Of a stretch of DNA of 64,000 nucleotides, positions 23,626 to 34,567 are shown in pieces (position 1 is the stretch's first letter; each line of letters starts with the position of its first letter). The position numbers were made by a program, and so were the translations under genes. The notes beneath the pieces are model-generated. The model did no database searches and was not told where the DNA came from. It worked only from the letters and a program-made list of their open reading frames with translations. Source of the stretch: Sitta carolinensis (lineage: Eukaryota; Chordata; Aves; Passeriformes; Sittidae); contig JAVUNC010000019.1 of assembly GCA_032173965.1 (NCBI GenBank), positions 17,972,234 through 18,036,233 of the forward strand. The letters are read 5' to 3'.

Positions 23626-26600
23626 ATGTGTCCCATGAGTGGCATAGGCACAGGCACAGATGACACAGAAGGGTCTCTCCATACCTACATGATCTGTTTA
23701 AATCCATTCTGTGGGGTTTGTTGCTTTCTTGGCAGTAGTTGAAGGAATGTTGGACTCAAGTTTGGTTGCTGACATGGAAAACATGCTGATAGGTGGGTTT
23801 GTTTGCACAGAAAATGTTGATAAGACAGGAAAAATTATATCGTCATCAGAAACAACAGCCAAAAGTTTTAGAAGTTCTGCTTCAAAGAAGTATATTTAAG
23901 GCAAACTGCTCCTGTGACAAAACATCTTTCATTAAACAAAAGATTTAGCTGGAAAAATTTGCAATGAGCTCTGATTAAGCAGAGATAACACAACACCTCT
24001 GCTTGCAATGGGAAGGTGAGGAAAGAGATTTTCAGGGCAGCCAGAGAGGAGCTTCAACTGTGAAAAAGGCCATGGAAGAGTAAGGAGGGAGAAAGACTGT
24101 GCAAGAACTGCCAGATTAGGAGGGCAGTGGTGCCTCTCAGAGAGCCAAGGGAAGACTGTGGTTCAGGGATGAGAGACAGAAACCCAGGGCTCAGAAACTG
24201 CTGGTTCTCACAAAGCCTGCTCGTCTGTGTGTTCAGCCCAGGAAACTGCTGAGTGGGATGTGAAGCTGCCATATGTTTTTGCAGATGCTCCAGGAGTGTG
24301 TACTCCCTTTACAGATATATGCTTTGTACCCAGTTTTGAAATTAGGTCAAAGTATTCCAGAGCTCCAGGGGGAAACTCCTGGAAATTTACAGAATTGTGA
24401 TAATGGTTCTAATGGACAGCAACTTTACTTTCCCCTGTTGAGGCTTGGGTGGACAGAGGGGAGTGCAACAGGAGATCCACACCAAAGATCAAGGCAGACA
24501 ACATCTGCCTGCTTGTCAGATTTCACACCTGCAAATTGGAAGAAAATTAAAAAATCCAAAGTCAAATCTGGTCCTTGCTCTGGGAATGCAGAGGCCTGAA
24601 AAGTTCCTACATAGATATTTGTGCCTGGCATAAAACCACCACAGAAACTTCTGTTTTTCACTGGTTTTACCATCCTTTTAATAGGAATATGTCAAGTGAA
24701 GGAGTGATGTCTTATTAGAATAGTCTTGAGTTGGTGTAACTTCCCTTAAGAGGAGGGAGCAGTGTTCAGCCTCTGCTCACCACAGCTCAACAGCTGCCCT
24801 CCCAAACACATCAGGCTGCAGGCTCACACCTTAAATCAACAGTTCTGCAGGTGTGGGAGACAGGGGTCCTTAAATTCTCAGAAGTGGTGGGTTTGTCCTC
24901 CAAAGCAGATGTTCCTCCAAAGCCCTGGGGAGATTTGTATCCTGACATACCATGCCTCTGTCAGGCATGGAGGATGAGCTGCCACCAACATCATTGCTCT
25001 TAGCTTTAATTTCTGCACAAATAGCCCCAACCCCTCAGGAGTGGGGGCAATGTGAGACAGACACATTGCCCCTTAATGCAAAGCCAACTGTGTTTACTCC
25101 AGTACTCAGTTCCAAATTACAAGCCTTATCTCCCAGGAGCTTGGGATGGCTCTATAGTTTCAGAAACTTCTTGGTAAAAGGGGCATTTTTTAAATACAGT
25201 GTTTTCCAGAAAGACGATCTGAAAAATATAGTGCAGTTCAAATCCTCTGCTTCCTTTAATGCTATTTTCAGGTTGGGTTTTTTTTATTTTCAAATTAGGT
25301 ATAGCAACATGCATGAGATGTTAGATTAAAGGGACAAGGCTTGGGTTTTCTGTGTCTGTACAGAAATAACTGTTCCCTGGGTGGGCCAGGTGAAGCTGAG
25401 CAGAGTTATTGTCCCTTGACTTCCCCAGCCTTCTGGGTGGAGGAGGCAGGGATGGGACTGGCTGCCTGCAGGAAAGTCTGGCCAAAAGCACTGGGCCACA
25501 TCCTCTCTGGAGGTAAATCAACATTGTCTGGGTGGCGTTTCTGGAACCATGACTATTTTCATCAGGATCAGGCCTTTTCCATATGGTGAGGAAGTGGTAA
25601 AGATCACAAAGGGAGGGAAATCTGTCCATGCATGGCAATCATTTCAAGCTTCTATGGGGCTTTCCTATGTAGGTGGTGTCATTTTCTCTAAAGAATGAAA
25701 GTGTGGCTCTTTCCCTTTAAGGAGACTTGCTGAGCAGTAAGCATCCCAATAAGACAGCAAGCCCAGATGCCCAGAGGAAGAGCAGTGTTGTTGTGAAGAC
25801 ACAGCCCCAAAAGGCAAAACGTCTGGATTTTATTTGCAGCTCTGCCAGCAACTTCCCGATGACGGTGGCCAGGTGAACCAGCTCCCTTGTTCCAGCAGCC
25901 CCTGTGCCTCTCTGCACAGGCACGAGTTGTGCATTCACTCAGGGCTTGGTGCAGAAGTCCAGCAAAAGCAAAGGTGTGGAGAACCACATGCTGCCCCTGC
26001 TTTACTCAAGAGAAGGGGGAAGAGTTAGTGAAGCCACTGGTTCCCTGACAGCAGGGATCTGGATCCAGAAACAAGGGAGAACGTCACAGCAAAGCCCACC
26101 TTGCCCAAGGTCCCATTGCTGGCAGACAGTGCCCAAGGAGCAAAACAAAATCAGGGTGAGCAGAGCTTGACTTCCAGAGCTGGGAGTGGTTCGTGTGAAC
26201 TCAGCAACCCTCAAAGGATTTCTAAACCTGGGAGCATGAGTAGTCCAGGATGAGCTCTCAGGGCACCTTGGGATTTTTAGCTTCCTTGGAGCAGGACTCA
26301 TTTCTTCAGCTCAACGTCAGACCTGCGGGGTGACACAGGGCTTTTGTAGCTGCTGCAAAGAACAGCCTTCCCATGGCTGTGTCAGCTCTCACAAGGAAGT
26401 GATGCTGCCTGCCAGGGAATCGAGGCTAAATGCACTGGTGTTTCCTCATGCTTTGGAAGGGAAGTCTGGAGAGAGTTATTGTTGTGGTGTACAGGAATTT
26501 TGCCAGTGTAATGCCCTGTAATAACAGCTAGTCTTCCTTCAGGTCATTAAGTTACCTATTTTTTACTACTCTTGCTTATGACAAATAGGTCTTGTGTTTA

Positions 26601-27199
26601 GAGATGCCCTCCTTCTCTTTCCTTTTTCCTGACTTGCTAAATATATTTGGGATGTTTTCTCTTTTTTTTATGGTGGTGTATCCAAATATCCCTGTTAAAG
26701 TGTCATCTTCCAAATCTCTCCTCCAAGGAGCCATGACCAGATAACCAACACATGTGTGTCTCCATGTCTCAGTAGGAACTAAAGCATGAAGAAATATTCT
26801 GAAGAGCATTACAGATGATGAAACTGGATTGAGAGTAAGGAAATGTCTGTCTGCTCTCAGAGATAGGCTTGCACCTGCTTTGTCCGTGCCCCATAACCAA
26901 GCTGCCCCCTGGAAGCCACAGAGCTGCGTTCTGCTGGGGGTGGGTTGAGCTTTCAGCCCAGCTTTGCTGGGGTTCCTACATCCGGGCTCAGGGTGGTGTG
27001 ACTGTGGCTACTTTCCACCTGGAGATGGCTGGGGGCCAGCTGCCTGGGAAGGGGGCTGGCTGGGCAGGCAGCTGTTTGCCTCGGCCAGCAGGGGCATGCC
27101 CAAATCCTCCTCATGTGCTACTGGAGGGTACTCAGATATCCCAGCCAGGAGGGCAGTCTGAGAACCTGTTTACACCAGAGCAGGGGTTTCAGTGGCAGT
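23626..27199. other. Non-coding interval, no gene seen
   Basis: Unique sequence with many short frames on both strands. There is no domain, no repeat family and no CpG island. Frames of up to 125 codons (24952-25329, plus) have no protein character. Confidence 0.75.
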
Positions 27200-27318
27200 T
27201 TTCTGGCTGATTAATTGGGTGACTTCGTGCAAGTCTCAGCTTGCCATTGCCCTATCCAATAAATGGGAATAGCAGCATTTGTCTCCCTTTGTAAAACACT
27301 TTGAGGTCTACGGATAAT
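27200..27318 (+). repeat. MIR-type amniote SINE, plus strand
   Basis: The block 'gggtgacttcgtgcaagtctcagcttgccattgccctatccaataaatgggaatagcagcatttgtctccctttgtaaaacactttgaggtctacggataa' is collinear with the MIR-like amniote SINE consensus: 'tgaccttgggcaagtcac', 'ctgtaaaatggggataat', 'tgtaaagcgctttgagatc-tcggat'. The tRNA-like head is missing or unrecognisable. It is an ancient, fixed relic. Confidence 0.75.
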
Positions 27319-27498
27319 CCTCCTCTTTTTTCCCACCCATCATTATGGGACCAAGTGGAATCTTACGACACATTGAGTTTCTGTGGTCTGGCATTTGCCA
27401 AGCATCTGAGAATGACTCTTTGGCTTGAGTTTGCAATGTCTGTGACTGCCACGTGACTTGTCATGGCAGCTCCTCGTTGAAACCAGGTCACCACTCAC
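27319..27498. other. Short unique interval
   Basis: Nothing is recognised. It separates a SINE relic from a minus-strand splice-bounded open segment. Confidence 0.7.
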
Positions 27499-27623
27499 CT
27501 AAGAGTGCTTGGGATGGGGAGAGGAGCTGAAGTGGGCACGGGAGGATACAGACTCCAGGACATCCTGTAGCCACACACATCAGCAATCCATCCATAACCC
27601 ACAGCACTTTGTGATTCAAAGCT
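27499..27623 (-). other. Candidate 125-base exon, minus strand (unverified)
   Basis: On the minus strand, 'gttttccactcttaagtttttgcag' is a good acceptor with a plausible branch A in 'cttaag'. CTTAG|gtgagt is a full-consensus intron start. Between them 41 codons are open in phase 0, starting SFESQSAVGYGWIADVCGYR, followed by a proline- and serine-rich end. The frame remains open upstream to an ATG, 79 codons in all. The peptide is not recognised. This is the best-bounded minus-strand candidate, though still unsupported by any transcript or conservation. Confidence 0.22.
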
Positions 27624-27850
27624 CTGCAAAAACTTAAGAGTGGAAAACTCCAAACAAGAGAAGTTTCCTCTTGACCCCACACTGTTCTCTGTTACCCTGG
27701 TGAGCAGTAGGCAGAGCTGGAGAAAGACCTTCATTGGGCAATTGGAGATGTTCTCATAATATGATGTTCAACATTTTAAATTCAAGGACCTTGTGCTGTT
27801 GTGCAGTGTTGATATTTTAGGACACAGTTACTTCTTTCCCTGATTGTCCT

Positions 27851-28000
27851 TGGAATCATAGAATACAATGGGGTTGGGTTGGGTTGGGTTGGAAGGGACC
27901 TTAAAGATCATCTGGTTCCAACACCCCTGCCATGAGCAGGGATGTCACCCACTAGATCAGGTTGCTCAGGGCCCCATTCAACCTGGCCTTGTCCAGGGAT
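27851..28000 (-). mobile_element. CR1 LINE 3' end, minus strand
   Basis: Read on the plus strand it begins 'ggaatcatagaat' (reverse of the CR1 ATTCTATG octamer tail). It continues 'gaagggaccttaaagatcatctggttccaacacccctgccatgagcagggatgtcacccactagatcaggttgctcagggccccattcaacctggccttg'. This is the most typical avian CR1 3' end in the window and is only mildly diverged, so it is one of the younger copies here. It is 5'-truncated to about 150 bases. Confidence 0.95.
27871..27892. repeat. (GGGTT)4 pentanucleotide expansion in CR1
   Basis: The usual CR1 wording 'tttgggttggaagggacc' has one GGGTT unit. Here four tandem units plus GG stand in its place, so a microsatellite has grown inside the element's 3' end. 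Confidence 0.9.
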
Positions 28001-29090
28001 TTTCTTGTTTGTTGAGATGCAAATCCATTCTTAAATCTCATCCCAAGCAGGTACCAAGAGGATATGGTACTGAATTTACGCTGTTTCTTACAATGCCACG
28101 AAAGAAAACCTAAATGATTGCAAGTAAACCTTGAAGAAGGGAGTGAATAGCTAAGAACTCAGGTTGCTGATACAATGAGATCTTCTCAAAGAACGTTGCA
28201 AGGCCTGAGGAGCCTTGAAGAGCCAGGAAACCAGCAGAGATCGATATCAGGTGGCAATGAGCTTACAGGAGAGAGGCTTGAAGAAAGGCTTGATCACAAT
28301 CTCCAGGTACTTACAAGAGGAAGGGAAACGAGGCAGATGTATCCAGACATCTTCTGGCTGGAACTTGAAGCTGAACATTTTTTACTTTTTGTGGTGGTGG
28401 GGAACAGGAGCAGTAGCTTCCTGCAGAGTATTGCCCCAAGGCTCCTGTAGTCCCTGAGTGACTAGGAGCAAGTGTTTGAAAAAATAAGCTGTAGTTGTAA
28501 GAGGAATGAGCTGGAGGTGTGTGGTGGCCTTTGCCATGTACAGGAGCAGATCAGGGGATCCTCCTGAGTCCTGTAGTTCAGGATCAAGTGATTTGGATTT
28601 CTTCTGCCACAGCAACATTAAAGCCAGCTTCATCTTCTCATCTCATCAAGCACTGAGCCCCACCAGTGAGGGTAAAGCTTTTGAGAGGGAAAAGTGCTTC
28701 AAGACTCAACTCCAAACACCGTCAGTTATCTGGGCCAGCTTGAGCTGCCTCTTTTCTTGTCCTTTGCCTCCTCTGCATCATTACAGGATGACAGCACCAG
28801 AATTACGTGGTGCTCTCATCTCTCTTTTAAATCAGAAAGAAACCCAAACAAACAAGTAACATCCTGAGAGCCCCTGAGTGAGTGCACACAAAGGGCTGCA
28901 ATTTCCCAGAGCAGCACTCAGGGTCTGCTCCCTGCACCGGGACTGGGCTGGACCCAATGGCTCTGTGTTTCATGACTCCTATCAGGTACCATCTGTCCAT
29001 ACATAAGCTGTGCTTTACTTATAAAGTAAATTGCATTACATGGGCTGTAATGTACAATTTCAAAGCAGACCCACCTTAAAAACATTTTGT
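28001..29090. other. Non-coding interval, no gene seen
   Basis: Overlapping frames at 28175-28450 and 28506-28859 (up to 117 codons) have no domain. No repeat family is recognised. Confidence 0.75.
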
Positions 29091-29342
29091 TTAATAAAAT
29101 AACTTAATTAGAAGAGAGCTCCTGGCTGATGTGGTTGAGGCTGTGATAATTTTTCCTTCTCAAATCATTTTTCTGTTTATTATACTTAATTATAGTGTAA
29201 TTATGTATCCATCCTCTAGGCAAATTATGCAATCAGAAAATGTGAGTGGTTCATTTGCCACTGCTGTTGGGACCCATGTTTACATCCCTAGTACAAAATA
29301 TGAGCGTAATTCCTATTATTTATAATATTACATATATGCATA
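29091..29342. promoter_or_regulatory. AT-rich candidate conserved non-coding element
   Basis: There are dense homeodomain-like cores (acttaattagaag, atacttaattatagtgtaattatg, caaattatgcaatcag). They lie in unique AT-rich sequence and lead into an alternating 'acatatatgcatatatat' run. Regulatory function is inferred from motif density. Confidence 0.28.
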
Positions 29343-29463
29343 TATATAAAAGAAGTTTCACACAGGATGAAGAATTGGTGTAAATATTTTATTGGCACTC
29401 ATTTTTGCATCATCCACTCAATTCGTTTGTGGCCTGCTAATAATGGAGACACCCAAAGCTCAG
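29343..29463 (+). promoter_or_regulatory. Speculative TATA-like site and first-exon shape
   Basis: A TATATAAAAG at 29343-29352 is followed about 90 bases later by an ATG at 29443 with A at -3 and G at +4. Seven codons (METPKAQ) then run into CAG|gtaagt, a perfect donor, at 29463/29464. The spacing would suit TATA box, start site, short leader and first coding exon. The local AT content makes a TATA match cheap, and no downstream partner exon is identified. Confidence 0.12.
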
Positions 29464-32400
29464 GTAAGTAAAATCTTTACCAGGAATTTTCTCAAACACA
29501 AATACATGGCTGAGGAATGTGGAAGTTGCACAGCTGAGCTTTAATTTTGGTAGGAGGGTTATTATTACTTTTAAGAGCTGTTTTTGCATTTCACTTCCTA
29601 GTATTCCTGGATTTAGCACAACAAGAGAGAAAGGAACCCCACAATATCCAGCTGTGGAGTGTGGAGTTGTGTTCACATCCTGGGTTCAGACTAACCTATT
29701 TTTAGCCATGTGCTTCATGAACTTTCTAACCATGGCAGCCCTGACTTTAGCAGACTGAGTTGTTTGTTCTTCCTCTTGTTTCCCTTGATGGGAGTTGACA
29801 GATCATGTTTGAACATACCAAAATGTGAAGCCAAGTGTCCAAATCTTGAAAACCCTCCTGAGATGGATGTTTTCTCCTTCTTTAGCCAGCTCTCAGAGTT
29901 AATACAAACTGAATTCCCACTTGGCAATTTCAGCTTCTCTCTTTGTGCTTATTTTGCAGAATGAAGCCACTCTCACCAGCAGAGCAGGTGGGGGAGGTGA
30001 CACATCTACTGCTGGAGCTCAGCCCCCCATGTTTGTTACAGCTGGCAGAGGTGAGACATCCCCCTCACCATCCCACCCAGAGAAGGCAAAAGGTGATTCC
30101 TGATCATCCTCACCAGCCCTGCAGCTGCCCCATGGCCTCAAACAGCCTTTCCCTCTCCCCACCCTCAAAATGCAACCACTGCCCCATTCCTCCCTCTCCC
30201 TGAGAAAAGAACTGTCAGTTGTGGTCTCTGAGGGAAAGGCATTGCCCCAGCCAGCCTGGAATAAAGCTATAGAGTGGAGAATCAAAGCCCAGATCCAGGC
30301 AGATACTTTGTGGTAAGCTGAGATCCCATGAACATCTGGGGAGATTTTTTCAAAGGAGCCAGCAAATACCCCTGGGTAGGGGCTGTTGCTCCATGCTGAC
30401 CTGCTGGGGAGCTGCATTCCCACACACACAGGGGGCCCAAGCAGCCCAAACTGGGTGCAAACAGCCATGCCACTGCTCCCAGTGCTGCCTGTAGCAGCAG
30501 ATGGGACACAGCACATGGGATGGATGCCACATGCCAAGAGCCCCAAGCGTGGAGCAGGCAGCAGCTCCCTGGAGAGCTGAGGGACCACAGGGCCTGGTGC
30601 TGACTCAGTGCCCAGCAAGGAGGCATCTCCCCGAGCTGGGAGCAGTAGGTAGGTGAGCTGGGTTTGGTTGTTCCTGATGTTATCCCAGTTTTCCCAGGTC
30701 CCAGGTTCAGCCGTCTGCCGTGTGCCTTGGCCAGACAGCAAGGCGCTAACCGTGAGCTGGCACCGCTGCCATCAGCAAAGGGACAATGCCATGCAGAGCC
30801 TGGGCCCTGCCAGCCTCTTCCCACAGGGATTTTCCATGGGCTGAAGTAGGCTGAGACTGGGCAAAGGGTGCTCTGGCTCTGGCCCCCTGCCAGAGGAGGG
30901 TTTGTCCATTACAGTCTCACTTGCTTTTGGGGTGTGGCTTGAAGGGGAGGGTTGGAATATTTGTAGGGGGGTTTCCACATTTTGTTATGAAACCCTTGGG
31001 TTTTCCATGCCTTGAATTTGGGAGCACATACCTTAGCAAGCAATTTTACAGGTGCTTAGCTCCAAGGTGATGCTTCCCACCTATTGGTTTGTAAATGCTA
31101 TGGAATGAGTGATGTATTTAACTATTTCTGAGCAAAGGAGAAGCTGTGGTGCAGTTTACCTGAGGTCAGGCAGAAGTCTGAAGGAAGGGCTTGGAGCAGG
31201 AGTCAGACTGCCAAGTCCCCAGCAGCCAGGCACAAGTGGGGCTCCTCCACCCTTTCTGTCCTTTCCTGGTGTTGTTTTCCCTTGTATTCCTAGGGGGAAA
31301 GTGAAAGAGGGGGAAATTAAATGCAGATTATAAACTCCAGTGTCTGTGCTAGGGGAATCTGCAACCAAACACAAGTGGATGAATTTGATCCAGTACTGGC
31401 CACTGATCCTTAAAGAACTTCTTGTCTCAGAGGGAACTGATTCAGAAACCAGCCTAGAGCTGAGACCCCCACAGCTGTGAGTGAGGACAAGGGCTACCCT
31501 TCCTAACTGAGCTTTAATCCGTTGCATTTCAGTTATTGGGAAACCATAAGGGAAGCCCGGCCTGTTTTCATGTCTTGGAGCCCCCCTGGAAGCCTCAGCC
31601 CCAGAAATGTGTTCCAGCACTGCTTCAGCACTCTCTGAACCTCACACAGTGCCTGGGGGAGCATTGCACCCATATCTGAGCTGTCGTGAGCTACAGCCAC
31701 CAGAAGTAGCTTTCCATTCACACCTTCTGTTTTCATGTCAACATGCCACAATGACATGAGGCAGCAGATGGATGCAGACCAGGAAGAATATTTGGACATA
31801 TTAGGCAATGGGGATTGGTCCATTCAGCTCATACATCTCCAGCTGAGAGATCACAAAGCTGCAAAGGACCAAACTGAAAGCTTCTCTAAAATGGAAGCAA
31901 AATGGGCTTTGCCCAGGTTTATTGAACATTTTATTTAAACCACGGGCTCTTGTCCCAGTCTGCAAAACCCCACACCCTGCCCTTTAAATTGCTAAGAGAA
32001 TGACCCCATTTTCATTGGGTTCAGAGTCTTAGAGTTGACACCTTTCCCCTCTGGTGAAGGGCTGTACAGCAGACATCCAGCTAGAATCCTGTGTCAACAG
32101 ATAAAGGTAAAGCACACTTTTCAGTCAGCTATGGGATGTGTTTCCCAAAAGCTCTGGTATCTCTGGTCCTCTCTACTTTGTCCATGAAACAATTACTTTG
32201 CACAATAGAAGGGAGCAATGCTGAACCATTTGGTAGCAACACCACCATAATTTAAGTTGCTTCACACAGGAATGGAGCGTCCTTCTTGTTTCCCTTGGTC
32301 TCTCAGCACTGTGCTAGAAAGGCAAAGCCAGAAGGAGCTGTGGGGAGTGAATTGTACCCTGAACTGGGTTTTTGAAATTTGAGGGACATCTCTGATTGTG

Positions 32401-32859
32401 AGTGAGATTCCTTCACAGCTGGGACATTTCCCAATTCTGTGTGAGCACGGGGATGAAGAACACAGTAACCCCAGTTGTGAGAAGACACTAGGTATCATCC
32501 TGTGTGCAAATGCCCCTTTCACCTCCAGCAAAGCCTGGGGACTGGAGTCACATCACCTGGGCATCATGCCTGGGGAATCACCACTGAGGTCAATGTCAGC
32601 AAGCAGCACCACTCACACACACATCCAACATGACTGGGAGGGATGTGCTGGCCTCACTCATGTCCAGTGTGGAGAGACTTCCAACACCCCTGAGGGACTC
32701 CTCATCCTGGGGTCCAAGCCACTTCCTCATCCCCATTGCTGGTTCTCTTAGAAACCTGAACCAGGGAAATTGCTATTTGCTGCCATTCCTCTACATCAAG
32801 AGGAATATGCAGACCTGTACTCCTGTTTAACCACTCTTGGTGAGCGGAGTCAGACGGTG
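29464..32859. other. Non-coding interval, no gene seen
   Basis: It contains the 240-codon minus frame at 30019-30741 and a 154-codon minus frame at 31156-31620. Both are in GC-richer DNA, both lack any domain or splice context, and both are shadowed by other frames. No repeat family is recognised. Confidence 0.75.
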
Positions 32860-33140
32860 AGGGCCTGGATGCTGGAGTTTATGGCTTAAATCAATGGGAT
32901 TATTCATGAGCTGAGAGATAACCGTGTGCTTTTATGCTTGGCTGGAGCGGCGTCTCAAGCTGACAGCTGGGAGTCAAAAGCTCTGAGTCACCGGGGCCCT
33001 CCTCTCTCCTTCCTGTGTGACCAGTCTGCCCGTGTCTGCTTCCCTGCCTGCCGCATAAGGAGCATGACAATCGCTTTTATCTGATGGTTGCTTTCAAATG
33101 GCCCTAAAGGCCTCTTCTGGCCTGATGAAAATTCAGTAGA
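32860..33140. promoter_or_regulatory. Candidate conserved non-coding element
   Basis: Unique sequence combining 'gtttatggcttaaatcaatgggattattcatgag' with 'gcataaggagcatgacaatcgcttttatctgatgg'. It has retained CpGs and SOX-like (acaat), HOX-like (tttat) and GATA-like (ttatct) cores. The retained CpGs in an otherwise CpG-poor region are mildly suggestive of constraint. Confidence 0.28.
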
Positions 33141-33242
33141 AGCTGGACTAGCATGGAAAGATGGGAGGACATTTAACTAATGAAAGCGCTGGGGCTCAGG
33201 AAGGCAATTACATCCTTTCTTCCTCCCCACATTCCCACACAG

Positions 33243-33303
33243 GCTACTGGTGATTGCTGCAAAATCTTCTACTGGCAGAGAGGAGTGAGAGGCCATGGAA
33301 AAG
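33243..33303 (+). other. Candidate 61-base exon with strong splice sites (unverified)
   Basis: The acceptor has an almost unbroken pyrimidine tract (tcctttcttcctccccacattcccacacag) and the donor is AAAAG|gtgagg. Only phase 0 is open, reading ATGDCCKIFYWQRGVRGHGK with one base left over; the other two frames hit TGA. The site quality is among the best in the window. The peptide is not recognised, and it is not phase-compatible with the next plus-strand candidate at 38153. Confidence 0.25.
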
Positions 33304-34274
33304 GTGAGGCAAGGCCCTCTGAGCTTGGGGGAGGCTGTGTGGGGTGGTGGTTGGGGTGACCAGCACAGCAGGTTCCCAGCAGCAGTTACACCTTAAAAGA
33401 GACTCCTTTCAATTAAAAACTTGATGCTGCATGCCTCTGCTTCACCTATGTACTTTGTAAAACAAAAACATGCACAAAAACTAGAGACAAAGAGAGATAC
33501 ATGGGCCAAAAGCATGTATTTTATGCCCCAATTTACAGTAAGTCCCCAGAGGAGTTTCTACATTTAGCATGTACCTCTCTAAATAAAAGATGATTTCAAA
33601 TATGGACCCCATCCCTTCTGCTGCTGTTCCCATACAGTGTTGGTCAGTACTGCTGTGGGCTCTGTCATCCTGTGGACCTGTGCAGGACCTGCTCAGTGCT
33701 GAGTTTTTGGAGAGACAAGCAGTGTGAGCTGCCCAGGGTGCAAAGGGCTGACTGGATCGAGGGCTGACAGTGCCTTTTCCCGGTCCAGTTGTCCCCTGGA
33801 AGGAGAAGTTGCTCCTGCAGCCCTGCTTCAGAGCACCCCCGTTTTTGGGGGAAGCTGCCTTTGGAATATGCCTGTAAGATGGGCTGTTCTGCACCTCCCT
33901 GTTGGTTAGCAAGTCAAATAGGAAAGTGTGAGAAACCCTGTGTAGCCACAGCTGCTGTGCCCAGGAGAATGTGCAGGCAGAGGAGCTGTGGGTGTCCTCC
34001 CAGCTACCCTGCATCAGTAAATACAATTGCTCTCACTTTCCATTGATAGACATCAAAAAACAATTAAGAATCAAGCTCTCCAAATTGATAGGTCTCCTGG
34101 ATTTGAAACATTTTTCATTATTTGGCTGGTATCACTGCCTAGATTAGATTATTTTTTTAAAGAGAAGATTAAAATAAACAGTATTTATGGTTTAATTATT
34201 TAAATGACTAAGAAGCTACAGCTTTATTTTTACTTCACAGAGGACCAGGAGATGTTTTTAATGATATGTTTTAC
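33304..34274. other. Non-coding interval, no gene seen
   Basis: The 181-codon minus frame at 33481-34026 has no domain. The last 250 bases are AT-rich. Nothing else is recognised before the SINE relic. Confidence 0.7.
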
Positions 34275-34567
34275 TCACGTAGGGCCTTTCATCCAAGAAT
34301 CTCAAACTGCTTTTCAAATAATTAATTAGTCCTTGTACCTCTCCATGAGACAGTTATTATCTCTGATGTTACTGATGGGTAAGCAAAGGCACAAAGATGT
34401 CAAGGCACAAACTGTTTTCCAAATATTAATTAACTAATTCTCTCACCACTGTGTGAGACTGTTATGATCTCTGCCACTACCAGTGGGTAAACTAAGGCAC
34501 AAATCTGTGAGGAGCTCACCCGGGGCCATGCAGGTGAGTCAGAGCAGGACTGAGAATAGCTGTGAGC
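34275..34567 (-). repeat. MIR-type amniote SINE with internal tandem duplication, minus strand
   Basis: Read on the plus strand it follows the reverse complement of the amniote MIR-like SINE: 'gggcctttcatccaagaatctcaaactgcttttcaaataattaatta', 'gacagttattatctctgatg', 'gggtaagcaaaggcacaaag'. It ends 'gccatgcaggtgagtcagagcaggactgagaatag'. A unit beginning 'aaactg' at 34304 is repeated from 34409, so a 105-base piece is present twice in tandem with moderate divergence. The second unit contains an acceptor-like 'tgccactaccag' and a GCAG|gtgagt donor (34494-34533), the type of site through which MIR SINEs become exons. Confidence 0.8.

Noticed and set aside
27871..27890. GGGTT array considered as interstitial telomere sequence
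   Set aside because: The unit is GGGTT, not TTAGGG, and it sits exactly where CR1 has its own single GGGTT.
30019..30741. 240-codon minus-strand open frame
   Set aside because: It overlaps a 180-codon frame in another register of the same strand. GC-rich composition explains the lack of stops, and no family resemblance was seen.
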